Shown here one piece after another: positions 36,015 through 45,544 of a DNA stretch of 64,000 nt. The DNA lies in the NCBI RefSeq assembly GCF_014764715.1, contig NZ_JACXXE010000007.1, positions 124,001-188,000 of the forward strand, given 5' to 3'. Both the position numbers and the translations under genes were made by a program. This DNA comes from Bacillus crepusculi (GTDB taxonomy: Bacteria > Bacillota > Bacilli > Bacillales > Bacillaceae). Numbering within the stretch: position 1 is the first letter of the stretch; every line of letters begins with the position of its first letter. The notes beneath the pieces are model-generated. The model had not been told where the DNA came from, did no database searches, and worked only from the letters and a program-made list of their open reading frames with translations.

Positions 36015-36380
36015 ATGGATTTTGCGCAGAGATTGTCAGAAGAACGGATCAAAAAGGCGATGGACAATGGAGCTTTTGAAGGATTATCTGGCTTTGGGAA
36101 ACCTCTGCCAAAAGATGACGCTGCTCATGTACCTGAAGAGCTAAGAATGGGCTATCGTATGATGAAAAATGCCGGCTTTGCTGGGGAAGAAACGGCACTG
36201 AAAAAAGAACTCATGACCGTCAAAGCGTTACTCAAATCGAGTATAGATGGAGAGGAAAGAAAAAAGCTTGCTCTCATATGTGAAGAAAAACAAAAACGCT
36301 TGGATGAACTGACATCAAAGCGCCAAACGTTTGCCCGTCCAGCCTCCTCCTTTTACAAAAACAAGGTCTACGAAGCATAA
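36015..36380 (+). CDS. yflB: DUF1992 family protein YflB
   Basis: A 121-residue charged soluble protein. The DUF1992 core is AMDNGAFEGLSGFGKPL, followed by long helices rich in Lys and Glu. B. subtilis YflB (130 residues) lies between ltaS and treP too. Function unknown; relatives are annotated as DnaJ-like, without a real J-domain. I chose ATG 36015 because AAAGGAG lies upstream; the longer frame would run into the previous terminator. Confidence 0.85.
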   Translation: MDFAQRLSEERIKKAMDNGAFEGLSGFGKPLPKDDAAHVPEELRMGYRMMKNAGFAGEETALKKELMTVKALLKSSIDGEERKKLALICEEKQKRLDELTSKRQTFARPASSFYKNKVYEA

Positions 36381-36399
36381 AAAAAGATGATGACACGAT

Positions 36400-36432
36400 G
36401 CCTCTCCTCAGCACATTGAGGGGCTTTTTTTA
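36400..36432 (+). terminator. Terminator after yflB
   Basis: GCCTCTC pairs with GAGGGGC (one G-T pair) and is followed by TTTTTTT. Confidence 0.75.
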
Positions 36433-36446
36433 TGAAAGCGCTACAT
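36432..36446 (+). promoter_or_regulatory. cre-like box upstream of treP
   Basis: ATGAAAGCGCTACAT has one deviation from the CcpA consensus. It lies just upstream of the treP promoter. CcpA repression of tre is known in B. subtilis. Confidence 0.6.
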
Positions 36447-36453
36447 TTTGTTG

Positions 36454-36506
36454 TTGACTACATGTTATATACAAATATAAAATATGAAGTAAACATGTAT
36501 ATACAA
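36454..36506 (+). promoter_or_regulatory. treP promoter with TreR operators
   Basis: TTGACT, then TATAAA (16-base spacing) or TAAAAT (18-base spacing) form a SigA promoter. Two sites resemble the known TreR operator TTGTATATACAA: ATGTATATACAA at 36495-36506 (one mismatch) and TGTTATATACAA at 36463-36474 inside the spacer. TreR bound to both would shut the promoter until trehalose-6-phosphate is present. Confidence 0.8.
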
Positions 36507-36554
36507 GTTTTTTGGTTCTTTTTTCTTATAAAAAACGATCTCGGAGGGGATAGC

Positions 36555-37991
36555 ATGGCTGATTATCAGGCAGCAGCAGATCAGATTGTGAAAGCCATCG
36601 GCGGAAAAGAAAACATTGATCAAGCAACACATTGTGTAACAAGGCTTCGCTTTGTTTTGAAAGATGAAGGAAAGGTTGATGAGAAAGCACTTGAACAAAT
36701 TGAAGAAGTGAAGGGATCTTTCTCAGCGAACGGTCAATACCAAGTTGTCATCGGCCAAGGGGTCGTCAACCGAGTATACGCCGAAATGGTCAAACAGACG
36801 GGAATTGGGGAAGCCACAAAAGAGGACGTTAAACGTGCCTCTGATCAAAAATTAAACCCATTGCAGCGTGCTGTGAAAACGCTTGCAGATATCTTTATAC
36901 CGATTCTTCCTGCTATCGTCACAGCCGGGTTATTAATGGGAATTAATAATATCTTAACAGCGCCTGATATTTTCTTTGATCAAAAATCGATTGTGGATGT
37001 GTATCCGGCATGGGCTGATTTAGCGAATATGATCAACTTGATTGCGGGCACCGCTTTTACCTTCCTACCAGCATTAATTGGCTGGTCGGCTGTGAAACGG
37101 TTTGGAGGCAATCCGCTTTTAGGAATGGTCCTTGGACTGATGCTTGTGCATCCGGACTTGTTAAATGCGTGGGGCTATGGAGCGGCTGAAAAGACTGGTG
37201 ACATTCCTGTCTGGAATTTGTTTGGACTTGAAGTGCAGAAGGTAGGCTATCAAGGACAGGTTCTTCCGATACTCGTTGCCTCCTATTTACTTGCAAAGCT
37301 CGAATTATTTATCACAAAACGGACACCAGAAAGTATTCAGCTGTTAGTCGTTGCACCGATTACGTTATTACTGATTGGATTTTTATCCTTTATCGTCATT
37401 GGTCCTATTACATTTGCGGTTGGAAACGTTTTAACCTCTGGTCTAGTAACCGTATTCCAGCAATTCGCAGCACTTGGCGGCCTATTATACGGAGGTTTAT
37501 ATGCAGCGTTAGTGATTACAGGGATGCACCATACGTTCCTTGCTGTCGATATTCAATTGATTAACTCAAAGCTGCATGGCACGTTCCTATGGCCAATGCT
37601 CGCACTGTCTAATATCGCACAAGGATCAGCTGCACTTGCGATGATGTTTGTGTTAAAAGATGAAAAGCAAAAAGGACTCTCGCTCACATCAAGTATTTCC
37701 GCTTACTTAGGAATTACGGAGCCAGCAATGTTTGGAGTCAACCTGCGCTATCGCTTCCCTTTTATTTTTGCACTGATCAGCTCAGGGTTAGCCGGTATGT
37801 TTATTGCCTCTCAAAGGGTGCTGGCAAGCTCGGTCGGTGTTGGAGGTATTCCAGGGATTTTCTCAATCATTCCGAAATACTGGGGTGCATTTGCAATAGG
37901 AATGGTCATTGTTCTTATCGTTCCATTCATTGGGACCCTTTTATATGCAAAGCTAAAAAAGAAGAAGGATTTTTCACAAGAACTTAACTAG
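36555..37991 (+). CDS. treP: Trehalose PTS EIIBC component TreP
   Basis: A 478-residue PTS permease that imports trehalose as trehalose-6-phosphate. The N-terminal EIIB domain has its phosphocysteine in ATHCVTRLRF near residue 28; the EIIC domain follows with about ten helices and the family motif GITEPAMFGVNLR near residue 390. No EIIA is present, as in B. subtilis, where the glucose EIIA serves. The ATG at 36555 has CGGAGGGG 7 bases upstream; the longer frame begins in the promoter region. It heads the treP-treA-treR operon. Confidence 0.95.
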   Translation: MADYQAAADQIVKAIGGKENIDQATHCVTRLRFVLKDEGKVDEKALEQIEEVKGSFSANGQYQVVIGQGVVNRVYAEMVKQTGIGEATKEDVKRASDQKLNPLQRAVKTLADIFIPILPAIVTAGLLMGINNILTAPDIFFDQKSIVDVYPAWADLANMINLIAGTAFTFLPALIGWSAVKRFGGNPLLGMVLGLMLVHPDLLNAWGYGAAEKTGDIPVWNLFGLEVQKVGYQGQVLPILVASYLLAKLELFITKRTPESIQLLVVAPITLLLIGFLSFIVIGPITFAVGNVLTSGLVTVFQQFAALGGLLYGGLYAALVITGMHHTFLAVDIQLINSKLHGTFLWPMLALSNIAQGSAALAMMFVLKDEKQKGLSLTSSISAYLGITEPAMFGVNLRYRFPFIFALISSGLAGMFIASQRVLASSVGVGGIPGIFSIIPKYWGAFAIGMVIVLIVPFIGTLLYAKLKKKKDFSQELN

Positions 37992-38006
37992 TGGTGGTGA
38001 AGGAAA

Positions 38007-39707
38007 TTGAATCAACAAACAAACGAACCATGGTGGAAAAAAGCAGTGGTCTATCAAATTTATCCGAAGAGCTTTTTAGATACAACGGGCTCTGGTACAG
38101 GGGATATCAATGGCGTAACACAAAAGCTCGATTATATCAAAGAACTCGGGGCAGATTGTATTTGGCTCACGCCAATGTATGAGTCCCCGCAGTATGACAA
38201 CGGCTATGATATTAGTCATTATACAAAAATTCATGATATGTACGGTACAATGGCTGATTTTGAGCACATGCTGAAGGAAGCGCATGAACGAGGAATACGA
38301 GTCATCATGGATCTAGCCGTCAATCATACATCCATTTTCCATGAGTGGTTTCAAGCCTCGCGCAAGTCAAAGGATAACCCATATCGAGATTATTATATTT
38401 GGAAGGAGCCAAAGGCGGATGGATCGCCGCCAAATGATTGGCAGTCAAAATTTGGCGGCCCAGCCTGGGAGCTAGATGAAACAACTGGAGACTATTATCT
38501 TCATCTATACGATGTCACCCAGGCGGATCTCAATTGGGAGCATGATGAGGTGCGCAGGCAAGTATATGATATTATGCATTTTTGGTTTGAGAAAGGAATT
38601 GATGGATTTAGGCTGGATGTCATCAACAACATCTCGAAGGATCAACGCTTCCTAGATGATGCCGGGCAATCAGTGCAGGGGGACGGCCGTATGTACTATA
38701 CGGACGGTCCAAGAATTCATGAGTTTCTGCATGAAATGAATCAGGAGGTTTTTTCGAAATATGACAGCATGACCGTTGGGGAGATGTCTTCAACGAATAT
38801 CGCAGATTGCATTCGGTATACAAGACCTGATCGGCAGGAGCTAGATATGACGTTTAACTTTCATCATTTAAAGGTGGATTATCCAAATGGTGAAAAATGG
38901 GCCATCGCGCCATTTGATTTTCAGGAATTAAAGTCGATTCTGTCTGAATGGCAGACGAAAATGCATGAGGGTGGCGGCTGGAATGCGCTGTTCTGGTGCA
39001 ATCACGATCAGCCGCGTATCGTCTCAAGGTACGGTGATGATGGCACGTATCATCAGGAATCAGCGAAGATGCTGGCGACCACAATTCATCTCATGCAAGG
39101 GACTCCGTATATTTATCAAGGGGAAGAAATTGGCATGAAGAATCCCCGCTTTGAGAACATTTCGTCTTACCGCGATATTGAATCATTGAATATGTACGAA
39201 GTCATGCTTGAAAAAGGAAAAACAGAGGAAGAAGCACTAGCAATTCTACAGGTCAAATCAAGAGACAACGCCCGGACACCAATGCAATGGACATCAGAAA
39301 AAAATGTAGGCTTCACCAAAGGAACGCCTTGGATTGAACCAGCCAATCATGATATTTCAGTGGAGGCCTCATTAAAAGACAGGACCTCGATTTTCTATCA
39401 TTATCAGGCTCTTTGCAGGCTGCGTAAAGAATATGATGTGATCACGTATGGCAGCTTCACATTACTCTTGGCAGAAGATCCAAAGGTTTTTGCCTATTTG
39501 AGAGAAAGCAATGATGAGAAGATCCTCGTGATCAACCACTTTTATGCAGGGGAGGCGGAATTTACGCTTCCTGATGAGCTTATGCAGGCTATAGATGAGA
39601 TGGAGGGGCAGGTCCTGTTATCCAATTATGAGGATGTGCCGGCAGATATCAAGGGATTTACGTTGCGTCCATATGAGTCAATCGTTTATCATTTAACCAA
39701 ACGCTAG
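38007..39707 (+). CDS. treA: Phospho-alpha-(1,1)-glucosidase TreA
   Basis: A 566-residue GH13 enzyme that splits trehalose-6-phosphate to glucose and glucose-6-phosphate. The nucleophile Asp is in GIDGFRLDVIN near residue 200, the acid/base Glu in MTVGEMSS, and the third acid in FWCNHDQPR. The first motif is MDLAVNHTS. The start is TTG, 6 bases after GGTGGTGA, and the protein then starts NQQTNEPWWKKAVVYQIYPKSF, in line with the family. It follows treP by 15 bp. Confidence 0.95.
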   Translation: MNQQTNEPWWKKAVVYQIYPKSFLDTTGSGTGDINGVTQKLDYIKELGADCIWLTPMYESPQYDNGYDISHYTKIHDMYGTMADFEHMLKEAHERGIRVIMDLAVNHTSIFHEWFQASRKSKDNPYRDYYIWKEPKADGSPPNDWQSKFGGPAWELDETTGDYYLHLYDVTQADLNWEHDEVRRQVYDIMHFWFEKGIDGFRLDVINNISKDQRFLDDAGQSVQGDGRMYYTDGPRIHEFLHEMNQEVFSKYDSMTVGEMSSTNIADCIRYTRPDRQELDMTFNFHHLKVDYPNGEKWAIAPFDFQELKSILSEWQTKMHEGGGWNALFWCNHDQPRIVSRYGDDGTYHQESAKMLATTIHLMQGTPYIYQGEEIGMKNPRFENISSYRDIESLNMYEVMLEKGKTEEEALAILQVKSRDNARTPMQWTSEKNVGFTKGTPWIEPANHDISVEASLKDRTSIFYHYQALCRLRKEYDVITYGSFTLLLAEDPKVFAYLRESNDEKILVINHFYAGEAEFTLPDELMQAIDEMEGQVLLSNYEDVPADIKGFTLRPYESIVYHLTKR

Positions 39708-39727
39708 AAAAATGGGGCGGAGGGAAA

Positions 39728-40456
39728 ATGAAAGAGAATAAGTTCCGAGTGATTTATGATCAGCTCGCAAAACGAATTGAACAAGGTGAATGGCAGGATA
39801 AAGGCATCCTCCCATCAGAGCATGAGCTGTCCTTAATGTATGACACGTCCCGTGAAACGGTGAGAAAGGCATTAAATATTCTTGTGCAAAATGGCTATAT
39901 CCAAAAAATCCGCGGGAAAGGCTCTGTATTGCTGAATCGCGAGAAAATGCAGTTCCCTGTGTCAGGTCTCGTCAGCTTTAAAGAGCTTTCTCAAACGCTT
40001 GGCCGGAAGACGGTCACAACGGTTCATGAATTTGGTTTAATCAAACCGGATCAATATATTCAGTCTCAGCTGAAAATAAGTGGGCAGGAAGACGTCTGGG
40101 AAGTCATTCGCTCTCGCAATATTAGCGGGGAAGAAGTCATTTTAGACAAGGATTATTTTTTGCAAAAGCATGTGCAGACACTGTCTAAGGACATATGCGA
40201 AGGATCGATTTATGAATATATTGAAGGAGAACTCGGTGTATCGATTAGCTATGCTCAAAAGGAATTTGTGGTAGAGCCATGTACAGAAGAGGATGCCAAG
40301 TATCTTGATTTAAATGGGTTTGACCATGTCGTAGTGGTGAAGAATTATGTATTCTTGGAGGATACGAGTCTATTCCAATACACAGAAAGCCGTCACCGAT
40401 TAGACCGCTTTAGATTCGTCGATTTTGCAAGAAGAGAAAAAATGGACAGAGTATAG
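39728..40456 (+). CDS. treR: Trehalose operon repressor TreR (GntR/HutC family)
   Basis: A 242-residue GntR regulator. The winged helix-turn-helix covers residues 8-75 (ILPSEHELSLMYDTSRETVRKALNILVQNGYI). The UTRA effector domain follows, in TreR used to bind trehalose-6-phosphate. GGCGGAGGG lies before the ATG. It ends the tre operon and should act at the operators before treP. Confidence 0.94.
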   Translation: MKENKFRVIYDQLAKRIEQGEWQDKGILPSEHELSLMYDTSRETVRKALNILVQNGYIQKIRGKGSVLLNREKMQFPVSGLVSFKELSQTLGRKTVTTVHEFGLIKPDQYIQSQLKISGQEDVWEVIRSRNISGEEVILDKDYFLQKHVQTLSKDICEGSIYEYIEGELGVSISYAQKEFVVEPCTEEDAKYLDLNGFDHVVVVKNYVFLEDTSLFQYTESRHRLDRFRFVDFARREKMDRV

Positions 40457-40471
40457 GCTCTGTCCATTTTA
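40440..40471 (+). terminator. Terminator overlapping the end of treR
   Basis: AATGGACAGAG pairs with CTCTGTCCATT, then TTT; the treR stop codon lies in the loop. Confidence 0.8.
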
Positions 40472-40529
40472 GGTTTTGGGAGAAACATGGGGAGATAGAA
40501 CGAATAGATCACTATTTTCAGGAGGAAAG

Positions 40530-40964
40530 ATGATTAGACTAAATAGATCACTAAAATTACGGGATTTAGAAATTTTTAACGTGATGAAAGATCATCAAAT
40601 TTTATGTTACGTCATTATTGAAGATACTCGAAAACCATTTACGGAAGAGGATAGAAAACTAGAGCCGTTATGTTATATGGATGAAGAGGACATTCAAGCG
40701 TATTTGAATGTGTTTCATATTTCCATTATTAGTGATGAAACATTAAGTGAAGAGGATTTAACGCTTGTCAAATCGTACTTTGCTGATTTTGTCAATAATA
40801 CGAACTTAACGAATTTTATAACGAGAGAATATGTTCAAAAGGATTTATATGCCATCGATGATGAAGATGACATCACGTTCTTTAATAGAATGCTGCGTCA
40901 TATAGGGTCAGATGATGTGAAAGAGTTTGATGACCGCAATTGGATTTATTTATCCCAAGATTGA
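40530..40964 (+). CDS. Acidic protein of unknown function
   Basis: A 144-residue soluble, very acidic protein (start MIRLNRSLKLRDL, end NWIYLSQD). AGGAGGAAAG gives an excellent ribosome-binding site for ATG 40530; a longer in-frame start at 40476 has none. The pattern of strands and helices is regular, but I recognise no family and see no Cys or catalytic motif. It lies alone between treR and the convergent yfkN. B. subtilis has yfkO there. Confidence 0.7.
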   Translation: MIRLNRSLKLRDLEIFNVMKDHQILCYVIIEDTRKPFTEEDRKLEPLCYMDEEDIQAYLNVFHISIISDETLSEEDLTLVKSYFADFVNNTNLTNFITREYVQKDLYAIDDEDDITFFNRMLRHIGSDDVKEFDDRNWIYLSQD

Positions 40965-40975
40965 TAGTGAGATGC

Positions 40976-41006
40976 AAAAAGGACAGAGCCGACGCTCTGT
41001 CCTTTT
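40976..41006. terminator. Bidirectional terminator between the unknown gene and yfkN
   Basis: AAAAGGACAGAGC pairs with GCTCTGTCCTTTT around a 4-base loop. The stem nearly repeats that of the treR terminator 500 bp away. Confidence 0.85.
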
Positions 41007-41009
41007 CTT

Positions 41010-44000
41010 TTAAGATGATACTTTGTTCCGTGTGCGCTTGCGCTGGTAGTAATAAAGGATACCGCCAGAGGCGAGCATGAGCAGGCCAATCAATACAGCT
41101 GTATACATCATCGTTGCGGTATTCGGCAGTGTGCCTCCTGGCATGCCGCTTCCATCCTGACCTGGATCCGATCCGCCTGGAGCAGAAGTTCCGCCGTCTC
41201 CACCAGTTTCATCTGGCGCTTGTTCAGCTGCTTCGCTTTGATTGAGTACGGTGTATTCGCTAAAGTGCTTGGTTTGACCTGATACGACCCCATTTTCGAA
41301 CGATCCGTTACTTGTTTTGGTATAACGATTTTTCTTACGATCTACATAATAAACACTAGGTTTCTTCGCTTTTTCAGGCTCGTCTAAAGTAAAGGAGAGC
41401 GTAACAGGATCTTTAAAGGTAGAAACCTTTTTCTGGTCTTGTTTGATTTGGAAATCATACGTATCCGTTAATGCGTTTTTCACCTTAGCTGTCTTTGTCA
41501 TCTGTATATCTGCGTTTTTCTCTGACAAATTGGAAAGCGGTAATGTGAGTCCCGCCTTGTCATGATAGATAGTGACGTTTGGATCTTGCTCTCTTTTCTT
41601 CAGCTCGGCTACTTGCGTTTTTGATAGAGACAATTGAACGTTCTTCTCTTTGCTCGCTTTGTCTAAATAGAGCAATGCTTTGTTTGTATGCTGCACATAC
41701 GTTTGGAATTTCTCATCATCTTGAATGTCATAGGCGCCTTTTCCTTTCGCGCGAGGAAGGAACACTTCTTTCACCCGATGATCGATGACAGGAGAAATAT
41801 GACCGTCTGCTTTTTCAATTTGCTGTTTAAAGATTTCATAGTCAACATAGCCTAAATCTTCTCCATGAGAGGCTTCTGTAAAGACACTGTATCCGTCACC
41901 GCCTGTGCCAACAAATGCGTTAGTCGCCACGCGGTATGTTTTCTGATCATCAATGTCAGTCAGGTTGCCCTTTTGATCCTTCAGTTTGACATCAATCAGT
42001 CTACTGCCAGCTGGTTTACTCAGTGTAAACGTATATTCAATTCCGGCCACATGAGGGAATGCGCCTCCGCCTTCCTCAATACCTGACAGCCCCTGTTCGA
42101 GCGCTTTCTTAATTTGACTGCCCTTTAAATCTGCGACATACAGTGTGTTTCCGAAAGGCATGACCGTTAAAATATCACCTAAAGTGATATCGCCTTTTTC
42201 AATGCTACCTCGAATACCACCACCGTTTGTGATGGCAAGGTCAGCACCAGCAGATTCCTGCGCTTTCTCAAGCATACCATCGGCAATAAAGTTCCCAAGA
42301 TTCGTTTCCTTCGCACGGACGTGCTCACGTTGTCCGTCTAAGAGGACATCGGTAGACCCGACTTTTTCTGTTTTTAAATCTTGAATATCTGCTTTGTACT
42401 GATCAAGGATCGCTTTTGCGTCCGCATCTTCTTTGACAGAGTCATCAATCGTGATGAGGTCAAATGAGGATTCTTTTGGCTGTACGATCCCTTTTTGATC
42501 AAAGGCCACGTCTACTTTCCCTAAAAATTGTCCGTAGTCTTTCACCTGCGCGACAATCGTCGGTTCTTTCTTATTGACGACCTTTAATTTTTCAACAAGG
42601 GTGTGCGTGTGACCGCCAATAATTAAATCAATGCCATCCACTTTTTGAGCCAGTTCTAGATCACGGTTATAGCCGATGTGTGTTAAAGCAATGATTTTAT
42701 TGATTTTTTCTTCTGTTTGAATGGTGTTGACTGTGTCTTTTGCTTTCTTGTACGCATCTTTAAATTGAATGTTAGGGCCGCTGCTTGATGTAATGGCGGT
42801 ATCTTCAGTGGTTAAGCCAAATACTGCCACCTTTTCACCGTTTACATCAAGCAGGATGTAAGGGTAAATCCCAGCTTCTTTTTTCTCACCAGCTTTAAAT
42901 GAGGCTGGTTTTTTCACTAAGTCGCTTAATTGTTTTTCCTTAGAGACATCAACGTTTGATGACACGACCGGGAATTGAGGCTTTTCAAATTGATGACGGT
43001 TTTTCGCATCTACATCGGATGCATCACCTGTCAGGAATTGACGAAGAACAGAAGGACCTTTGTCAAATTCATGATTACCAAACGTCATGGCATCGTATTT
43101 CATTAGGTTCATCAATTTCAGGTCGGCAAGTCCTTGCCATTTTGTGAAATAGAGGTCACCAGAGAAGACATCCCCAGCATCTAATAAAATATTGTTTTCG
43201 CTTTGGGCACGAACTTCTTTAATCTTTGTGGCGCGTCTTGCCGCATCATCAAGGTGGGCATGCGTATCGTTTGTATGCATCACCGTTAAATGCCAGTTGT
43301 CTGTTGCAGGCGGTTCTGTTGTCCCATCTTCTTTAAAGGCTAGCTTGTACACGCCAAGTCCGTCTGTGCTGGCATTACGAACAAAGTCTACGCTACTTGA
43401 TTTTTCAGCAAATGGTTTTGCCAATACAGATGATTCAAAAGTGACTGTCGCGCCTTTTATTGGTGCAATGGACCAGTTTTGATCCGCACTTGGGTTAATG
43501 GTTTTTTGTTCAATAATGTAATCCATCAGCACTTGGCGGTTCTCATCTGCTGAGGCGAGCACGACTTTATCTTGCGTGAGATGCGGGAAGCCTCCGCCGC
43601 CAGATGCACGATAGTTGTTTGTCACGACTAAAAATTCTTGATTGTCAGAAACAGGTTTTCCATTGTAAGACAAGTTTTTGATGCGGTTCGCACTAGCGTT
43701 AACAAGTGTGCCTGTTGTGCTGTATTTAGCAGGCTGCGTCACATCGACTTGATAGGTGACACCATCGATCACATCAAAATTATATGAGCGGTATTCTTCG
43801 TTTAAAATAGGCTGTTCTGTTGAATCGTTTGGTTTGATTTGGTTAAATTGTCCGGCAGACATCTCTAACCAGTCTTTCACTTCACTACCTTTCAGTTTCA
43901 CTATCTGTACAGTGTTATCGTAAAGGTAGAGATCACCGATGTTTTTAATCGCTAAATCACCTTTTGCGATATTTGTATAATAGTTCACACCATTGCGTCC

Positions 44001-45290
44001 GCCGGCTTTAAATGGCGCACCCGCAGAGAGGATTGGCAAGTTTTTGTACGAAGTATCTTTCATTTTTTCTTGTGCATACCATTTCTGGGCATCTGTCACG
44101 ATTTGAATGGAAGGGTCATCCATCACTTGAGCAAAAAAGCTGTTAATGTCTGCCTCTGTTTTACCAACAGGCTTTCTGACGTAATCCAGGGTGTTTTGGT
44201 GAGTTGTTTGAATGGCATCTTTCACTGTACTGTTTTGAGATGTCACCCCAGCAACGGATTCGATTTTGCCTGTTCCGTCTGTGACTTTCCAGTTGCTGCC
44301 GTCTGGCTCTAATGTTAAATCAATGACCCCGAGATAGCTTCCCCAGTTTTTTGACATGACGACAGGAATGCCATTAATGGTTCCCTTTGCGACATCAAAT
44401 TTGTCTACCCCGCTATATTCAGCACTTGGGAATGTGCCATGCTGGTGACCAGACACAATCGCATCAATGCCTTTTGTTTTCGTGGCAAGGTCAAAAATCA
44501 TATTTTCTGATCCTTTAGGAGAAGCCGTTTTTTCAATTCCTGTATGGGCAAGAGCGACGATGACATCTGCGCCTTTTGCCTTCATTTCAGGGATGGTTTC
44601 ATTGGCAGATTCGACGATATCCTGCACTTGAACTTGTCCATCTAAATGCTTTTTATCCCACGTCATAATTTGTGGTGGAACGAATCCTATGTAACCGACT
44701 TTCACAGTTTGTGAGGCTCCGTTTGCATCTTTAAACGTTTTATCTTGGATCACATAAGGCGTGAATCGGTGTTCTCCATTTAACTTTTTGACGTTCGCAT
44801 TAACAATCGGGAAGTTAGCGCCCGAAATGGTCCCGTCAAGAAAGGATAAACCGTAGTTAAATTCATGATTGCCAAGTGTTCCTGCATCGTATTTTAGTTT
44901 GTTGAGTGTATGAATAATGGGGTGAACCTTTGATTGATTGATGATGCTGTCTTTCTCATTTTTATAAACGTATTCTCCAAGAGGGGTTCCTTGAATCAGG
45001 TCTCCGTTATCAACAAGGAGTGTATTAGGATTTTGTGAACGGTGTTTTTCAATCAGTTCAGCTGTTTTCGCCAAACCAAATTCATTTGTTTCTTTGTCGC
45101 TGTAATAATCGTAATTCATCATGTTTGCATGAACATCCGTTGTGGCTAAGATGCTGATCTTTACGGCTTTGCCGTTTTCTGTTTCTGCATGAGTAGGTAC
45201 TGCTGGGAGAATGAGACTAATCATCATAATGGAAGTGAGCAGAATAGACAGGTTTTTCCTTCGTTTAGACCTATGTGTTAGCTTCTTCAC
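41010..45290 (-). CDS. yfkN: Cell-wall-anchored trifunctional nucleotide phosphoesterase YfkN
   Basis: A 1426-residue surface protein with two tandem metallophosphoesterase/5'-nucleotidase units. It has a signal peptide (residues 1-36); the first unit begins at ATTDVHANMMNY and carries GNHEFNYG and SGHQHGTFP; the second begins at MHTNDTHAHLDD with GNHEFDKG and GGHTHTL, and 5'-nucleotidase C domains follow each (NGGGIRGSI). The C-terminus has LPNTA near residue 1388, a hydrophobic helix and an RKRTRNK tail: a sorting signal of the YhcS sortase type (LPXTA/S). In B. subtilis it has 2',3'-cyclic phosphodiesterase, 2'(or 3')- and 5'-nucleotidase activity and recovers phosphate and nucleosides. 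The tail after the second enzyme is rich in Lys and Gly. Confidence 0.94.
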   Translation of the reverse strand: MKKLTHRSKRRKNLSILLTSIMMISLILPAVPTHAETENGKAVKISILATTDVHANMMNYDYYSDKETNEFGLAKTAELIEKHRSQNPNTLLVDNGDLIQGTPLGEYVYKNEKDSIINQSKVHPIIHTLNKLKYDAGTLGNHEFNYGLSFLDGTISGANFPIVNANVKKLNGEHRFTPYVIQDKTFKDANGASQTVKVGYIGFVPPQIMTWDKKHLDGQVQVQDIVESANETIPEMKAKGADVIVALAHTGIEKTASPKGSENMIFDLATKTKGIDAIVSGHQHGTFPSAEYSGVDKFDVAKGTINGIPVVMSKNWGSYLGVIDLTLEPDGSNWKVTDGTGKIESVAGVTSQNSTVKDAIQTTHQNTLDYVRKPVGKTEADINSFFAQVMDDPSIQIVTDAQKWYAQEKMKDTSYKNLPILSAGAPFKAGGRNGVNYYTNIAKGDLAIKNIGDLYLYDNTVQIVKLKGSEVKDWLEMSAGQFNQIKPNDSTEQPILNEEYRSYNFDVIDGVTYQVDVTQPAKYSTTGTLVNASANRIKNLSYNGKPVSDNQEFLVVTNNYRASGGGGFPHLTQDKVVLASADENRQVLMDYIIEQKTINPSADQNWSIAPIKGATVTFESSVLAKPFAEKSSSVDFVRNASTDGLGVYKLAFKEDGTTEPPATDNWHLTVMHTNDTHAHLDDAARRATKIKEVRAQSENNILLDAGDVFSGDLYFTKWQGLADLKLMNLMKYDAMTFGNHEFDKGPSVLRQFLTGDASDVDAKNRHQFEKPQFPVVSSNVDVSKEKQLSDLVKKPASFKAGEKKEAGIYPYILLDVNGEKVAVFGLTTEDTAITSSSGPNIQFKDAYKKAKDTVNTIQTEEKINKIIALTHIGYNRDLELAQKVDGIDLIIGGHTHTLVEKLKVVNKKEPTIVAQVKDYGQFLGKVDVAFDQKGIVQPKESSFDLITIDDSVKEDADAKAILDQYKADIQDLKTEKVGSTDVLLDGQREHVRAKETNLGNFIADGMLEKAQESAGADLAITNGGGIRGSIEKGDITLGDILTVMPFGNTLYVADLKGSQIKKALEQGLSGIEEGGGAFPHVAGIEYTFTLSKPAGSRLIDVKLKDQKGNLTDIDDQKTYRVATNAFVGTGGDGYSVFTEASHGEDLGYVDYEIFKQQIEKADGHISPVIDHRVKEVFLPRAKGKGAYDIQDDEKFQTYVQHTNKALLYLDKASKEKNVQLSLSKTQVAELKKREQDPNVTIYHDKAGLTLPLSNLSEKNADIQMTKTAKVKNALTDTYDFQIKQDQKKVSTFKDPVTLSFTLDEPEKAKKPSVYYVDRKKNRYTKTSNGSFENGVVSGQTKHFSEYTVLNQSEAAEQAPDETGGDGGTSAPGGSDPGQDGSGMPGGTLPNTATMMYTAVLIGLLMLASGGILYYYQRKRTRNKVSS

Positions 45291-45478
45291 CTGATCTCCG
45301 CCTTTCTAATTTTTTTGACCACAATACCTATTGTAGAAATGTTTCGTTAACTTTTGTAGTTATTTTTTGCAGATTATTGTAAAGATAACATAAATCATAC
45401 GAATTACCTTGTTAAGGGAAAGGGAATGAGTCTTAATACTTATTTTTATCATAAGGGGTTTTCTGATAGGGATAGGAT

Positions 45479-45503
45479 GTTTGATTTTATCGCGGCCGGG
45501 TAT
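45479..45503 (+). promoter_or_regulatory. SigB promoter of yfkM
   Basis: GTTTGA, 13 bases, GGGTAT fits the SigB consensus. It ends about 40 bases before the yfkM start codon. yfkM is a known SigB-dependent gene in B. subtilis. Confidence 0.85.
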
Positions 45504-45544
45504 ATTATGTAGTGTACACGATAATCAAGCAGGAGGGTTTCTAC

